This document shows, one piece after another, positions 61,084 to 64,000 of a DNA stretch of 64,000 bases; position 1 is the first letter of the stretch; each line of letters begins with the position of its first letter. The stretch spans positions 744,001 through 808,000 of the forward strand of contig NZ_JAAZQQ010000001.1 in the NCBI RefSeq assembly GCF_012395815.1, read 5' to 3'. Under the pieces are notes generated by a model. That model saw only the letters and a program-made list of their open reading frames with translations. It did no database searches and was not told the origin of the DNA. The DNA comes from Roseicyclus persicicus. Lineage in GTDB: Bacteria > Pseudomonadota > Alphaproteobacteria > Rhodobacterales > Rhodobacteraceae. The translations under genes and the position numbers were made by a program.

Positions 61084-62943
61084 CTAGCGCCCCGCGTCCC
61101 GCATCTGCGCCGCCACGGCGTGGAGCCGCGGGTCGCGGGCCAGCGCGGGGCCCGCCACTGGCAGCTTGCGGCGCCAATTGGGGTAGTCGTCGATGGTGCC
61201 GGGCAGGTTGGTCTGCTCGGCCACGCCCAGCACGTCCTCGGCCTGCACCGCGACGAGGGTGGAGCCCGTCCGCGCCAGAACCCCATGCAGCGCGCCCGCG
61301 TCGGCCCCGCCCGCCGCCTCGGCCAGCGCCTGCCCCTCGCGCGCCCGCTGCGCCAGTTCGCGCGCGGCGACCTCGGCCCCGATCCGGCCGATGCCATGCC
61401 GCGCGCGGATGTCGCCGCCGTCGGCCCAGCCCGCCATGGTGGGCAGGTCGTGGGTGCCGAAGGACGCCAGCGTCAGGGCCGGATACCCCTCGGGCGGCGT
61501 CGCCCGGCCCGCCCCGTCCCGCTCGAACTGCATCAGCCGGCAGCCGAGGATGCCCGCCTCGGCCAGCGCGCCCTGCAGCCCGTCGGGGATGTTGCCCAGA
61601 TCCTCGCCCACGATGGTGGCGCCCGCGCGCGCCGCCTCGATCCGCACCACGGCCAGCATGGCGTCGCGCGGCATCCGGACATAGGCGCCGGGCAGGCCGG
61701 GCGGCACCCAGAAGGCGCGGTCGAAGCCGAGGATGTGGTCGATCCTGAGGAGCCGCGCGTAGCGGAGGGGCTGGCGGATCGTCTGTGCCAGCGTGCGGTA
61801 GTGCCCGGCGGCCAGCGTCAGGGGGTTGAGGGGGGCAAGTGTCCAGGTCTGCCCCTCGGGGCCGAGGGCGTCGGGCGGCGCGCCGAGCGAGACGCCGGCG
61901 GCGAAGCTTTCGCGGTCGGTCCAGGTCTCGGCCCCGGCGGGGTGGGTGCCGACGGCCAGGTCGAGGTAGAGGCCGTGCCGCATCCCCGCCGCGGTCAGGC
62001 CCATCTGCGCCAGCGTCAGCTGGCTGTGCGCCATCCACTGCAGCCAGGCGTGGTAGCGGATCTCGTCGGGCGGCACGCCGGCCACGGCGGTGGTGGGGTC
62101 CTGCAACCGGGCGGGCCAGTCGGTCCAGAACGGCCCGTGGCGCTCGGACAGGGCCTGGTGCGCGGCGAAGCGGGTGAGGTCCGGGCCCTCCATGGCGACC
62201 CAGAGGTCGAAGCCCGGACTGTCCGTCGCCCCGGCGTAGAGCGCCCGGAGCGCGGCGCGCTTGGCCGGGATCTCGGCGGCGTAATCCACCAGCGGCCCCG
62301 CCGCCACGCCCGGCCCGGTGGCGATGTGGAGCGGGTTCAGCCGCCGGCGGTGCGACGGGGAATAGGGGCTGGCCCAGCCCGCCTCGGTCGGGAAACCGGC
62401 GTGGATCGGGTTGATCCCGAGGAACCCCGCGCCGCTGGCCGCCAGCGCGACGCCGGTACGCCGCAGGTCGTCGTAGTCGCCGAAGCCGGGCCGGTCGGGG
62501 CCTGCAAGACCCCAGAGCGGCGCGGTCATGCCCCAGCCGCGGGGCGGGAGCGGCAGGGCCGGGGGGGCGGTCAGGAGCGTCGTCTCCTGCCCGCCCGCGC
62601 GCAGGACATGGAGGCCGAGGGGCAGGGCGGGCAGGTCGGGGCCGCGGCCCTCGGTTTCGCTGCCGTCCTCGCGCAGGAGCGCCCAGTCGCCCGGATCGGC
62701 GGGCAGCCGCGTCGGCCGCCCCGGTGTCGTGACGATGTGGCGGGGCAGGGTGCGCGCCGCTTCCCCGGCCTGCAGCGCGGCGAGGCGGTCGGCGGCCTGC
62801 GTCTCGGTGCCGGCGTCCACCCCCAGCGCCGCGATCAGCGCCAGCGCGGTGTCGCGCGAGGTCTCGCGCACCCCGCCCATCTGGTCGGTGTAGCGCGGCA
62901 GGATGCCGAGGGCGGCGGCGAGCGCGCCGATCGGGTCGCTCAT
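61084..62943 (-). CDS. malQ: 4-alpha-glucanotransferase (amylomaltase)
   Basis: 619 residues. GH77 blocks are FLGINPIHAGFPTEAGWASPYSPSHRRRLNPLHI, LLRIDHILGFDRAFWVPPGLPGAYVRMP (nucleophile Asp in RIDH), IVGEDLGNIPDG (acid/base Glu) and FGTHDLPTMAGW (third Asp). An N-terminal region of about 140 residues precedes the barrel. It moves alpha-1,4-glucan segments between maltodextrins, working with the debranching enzyme encoded just upstream. ATG 62943 overlaps the glgX stop (ATGA). Confidence 0.93.
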   Translation of the reverse strand: MSDPIGALAAALGILPRYTDQMGGVRETSRDTALALIAALGVDAGTETQAADRLAALQAGEAARTLPRHIVTTPGRPTRLPADPGDWALLREDGSETEGRGPDLPALPLGLHVLRAGGQETTLLTAPPALPLPPRGWGMTAPLWGLAGPDRPGFGDYDDLRRTGVALAASGAGFLGINPIHAGFPTEAGWASPYSPSHRRRLNPLHIATGPGVAAGPLVDYAAEIPAKRAALRALYAGATDSPGFDLWVAMEGPDLTRFAAHQALSERHGPFWTDWPARLQDPTTAVAGVPPDEIRYHAWLQWMAHSQLTLAQMGLTAAGMRHGLYLDLAVGTHPAGAETWTDRESFAAGVSLGAPPDALGPEGQTWTLAPLNPLTLAAGHYRTLAQTIRQPLRYARLLRIDHILGFDRAFWVPPGLPGAYVRMPRDAMLAVVRIEAARAGATIVGEDLGNIPDGLQGALAEAGILGCRLMQFERDGAGRATPPEGYPALTLASFGTHDLPTMAGWADGGDIRARHGIGRIGAEVAARELAQRAREGQALAEAAGGADAGALHGVLARTGSTLVAVQAEDVLGVAEQTNLPGTIDDYPNWRRKLPVAGPALARDPRLHAVAAQMRDAGR

Positions 62944-64000
62944 GGGGCGGGCTCCAGCACGAAGGCGAGCACGGCCTCGGCCGGGCAGGCGACCGCGCCG
63001 GCGGCGGGGCGGTCGACCGCGGGGTCGGAGGCGCTGGTGTCGATACGGCAGACCCAGCGCCGCGCCTGCGGGCAGGCGGGCAGGGTCACGCGGACCTCGG
63101 GGCCGGCGTTGAACACGAGGAACAGCGCCGTCTCGAGCGCGGCATAGGCCGGCGTTCCCGCCGCCGTGCGCTTTTCCACGCACAGCACGCGGCGGCCGCC
63201 GTCCTGCCAGTCGGCCGGCGTCATCTCGGCCCCGTCCTCGCGCCACCAGAACAGGTCGGGCAGGCCGTCGACGGCGCGTTCGCGGGCGTGGAGGAACCGT
63301 TTCTGCCGCAGGATCGGGTGTGCCTTGCGGAAGGCGACCAGCGCCGCGACGAAGCCCGCCAGCCCCATGTCGGGGGCGTCCCAGCCGACCCAGCCGATCT
63401 CGTTGTCCTGGGCGTAGGCGTTGTTGTTGCCCGACTGGGTGTTGCCGATCTCGTCGCCCGCCAGCAGCATCGGCGTGCCCTGCGACAGGAGCAGCGTCGC
63501 CAGCATGTTGCGCACCCGCCGCGCGCGGGCCGCGCGGATCGCGGGGTCGGCGGTGGGGCCCTCGACGCCCATGTTGTCGGACACGTTCTCGCCGTGCCCG
63601 TCGCGGTTGCCCTCGCCGTTGGCCTCGTTGTGGCGGCGGGCGTAGCTGACCACGTCGGCCAGCGTGAAGCCGTCATGGGCGGTGACGAGGTTGACCGAGG
63701 ACGTCGCGGGCCGGCCCGAATGGTCGAACTGCCGCGCCGAGCCGGTCAGCCGGTCGGCGAGCCGCGGCGCCTGCCCCGCGTCGCCGCGCCAGAAGGCGCG
63801 CACCGTGTCGCGGTAGCGGTCGTTCCATTCCAGGAAGGGCGGCGGAAAGGCACCCAGCTGGTAGCCGCCCGGGCCCACGTCCCAGGGTTCGGCGATCAGC
63901 TTGACGCGGGTCAGGACCGGGTCCTGCCGGATCGCGTCGAAGAAGGACGCGCCGGGGTCGAAGCCCGTGGCCGTGCGCCCCAGCGTGGCGCAGAGGTCGA
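62940..64000 (-). CDS. glgX: glycogen debranching enzyme, C-terminal part
   Basis: About 352 C-terminal residues; the gene runs off the right edge. The visible frame starts DLCATLGRTATGFDPGASFF and continues through LIAEPWDVGPGGYQLG (catalytic Glu), NLVTAHDGFTLADVVSY (transition-state Asp) and LLAGDEIGNTQSGNNNAYAQDNE, all GlgX signatures of GH13 isoamylases. It cuts alpha-1,6 branches from limit dextrins made by glycogen phosphorylase. It overlaps malQ by 4 bp, so the two form a glycogen-breakdown operon with likely more gl genes beyond the edge. Confidence 0.94.
   Translation of the reverse strand, partial: DLCATLGRTATGFDPGASFFDAIRQDPVLTRVKLIAEPWDVGPGGYQLGAFPPPFLEWNDRYRDTVRAFWRGDAGQAPRLADRLTGSARQFDHSGRPATSSVNLVTAHDGFTLADVVSYARRHNEANGEGNRDGHGENVSDNMGVEGPTADPAIRAARARRVRNMLATLLLSQGTPMLLAGDEIGNTQSGNNNAYAQDNEIGWVGWDAPDMGLAGFVAALVAFRKAHPILRQKRFLHARERAVDGLPDLFWWREDGAEMTPADWQDGGRRVLCVEKRTAAGTPAYAALETALFLVFNAGPEVRVTLPACPQARRWVCRIDTSASDPAVDRPAAGAVACPAEAVLAFVLEPAP

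Overview
The window is very GC-rich DNA (about 70 percent by eye) packed with operons of high-affinity uptake systems and short overlapping ATGA/GTGA gene junctions. Na+-NQR, TAXI and DctPQM TRAP transporters, BMP-type and UgpC-type ABC importers, BKACE/DUF849 and DUF1932 proteins together point to an alphaproteobacterium of the Rhodobacteraceae (marine Roseobacter-like). This assignment is inference from gene content and base composition; no rRNA or tRNA gene is present. Both ends cut genes: a MetE-like methyltransferase on the left and glgX on the right.

Layout. 1-10.8 kb: a divergent catabolic cluster. Minus strand: UgpC-type ATPase, SnoaL-like protein, LacI regulator, SnoaL-like protein, bicupin, MetE-like protein. 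Plus strand: solute-binding protein, two permeases, a third SnoaL-like protein, BKACE. Two matching LacI-type operators sit in the shared promoter region. 11-14.4 kb: TAXI TRAP transporter with DUF1850. 14.4-19.6 kb: BMP-type (nucleoside-like) ABC importer. 19.8-26.5 kb: fused CoA-transferase, a tandem-HTH LysR regulator, a DUF1932 dehydrogenase-like protein and a galB-galC-galD set for the lower gallate/4-oxalomesaconate pathway. 26.6-33.6 kb: LysR regulator and the urtABCDE urea importer.

33.7-38.4 kb is the most striking region. A guanidine-I (ykkC) riboswitch is followed by a hairpin that covers the ribosome-binding site, then a guanidine-type ABC importer, a GdmH-like nickel-dependent guanidine hydrolase, a histidine-rich protein and a small His-containing membrane protein. 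Guanidine hydrolysis would give urea and ammonia next to a urea importer. The HypA/HypB-like nickel chaperones known for GdmH are absent, and the histidine-rich protein is a candidate substitute.

38.4-45.3 kb: Na+-NQR (nqrABCDEF) with apbE, nqrM and a CBS protein; NqrB is unusually short. 45.4-52.2 kb: a five-heme cytochrome c and a multicomponent phosphorelay. 52.4-56.8 kb: DctPQM TRAP transporter with a MarR-type regulator and a BASS-like transporter, divergent from a full-length 5-oxoprolinase/hydantoinase (57-60.6 kb). 60.8-64 kb: DUF1330, malQ and glgX (glycogen/maltodextrin).

Two gene gaps hold chains of perfect palindromes (four centred on TTGCAA at 1273-1369; three sharing their GC ends at 60651-60718). 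A third gap holds a degenerate palindrome array that contains both flanking stop codons (26482-26652). No insertion sequence, integrase, CRISPR array, tRNA or rRNA was seen.
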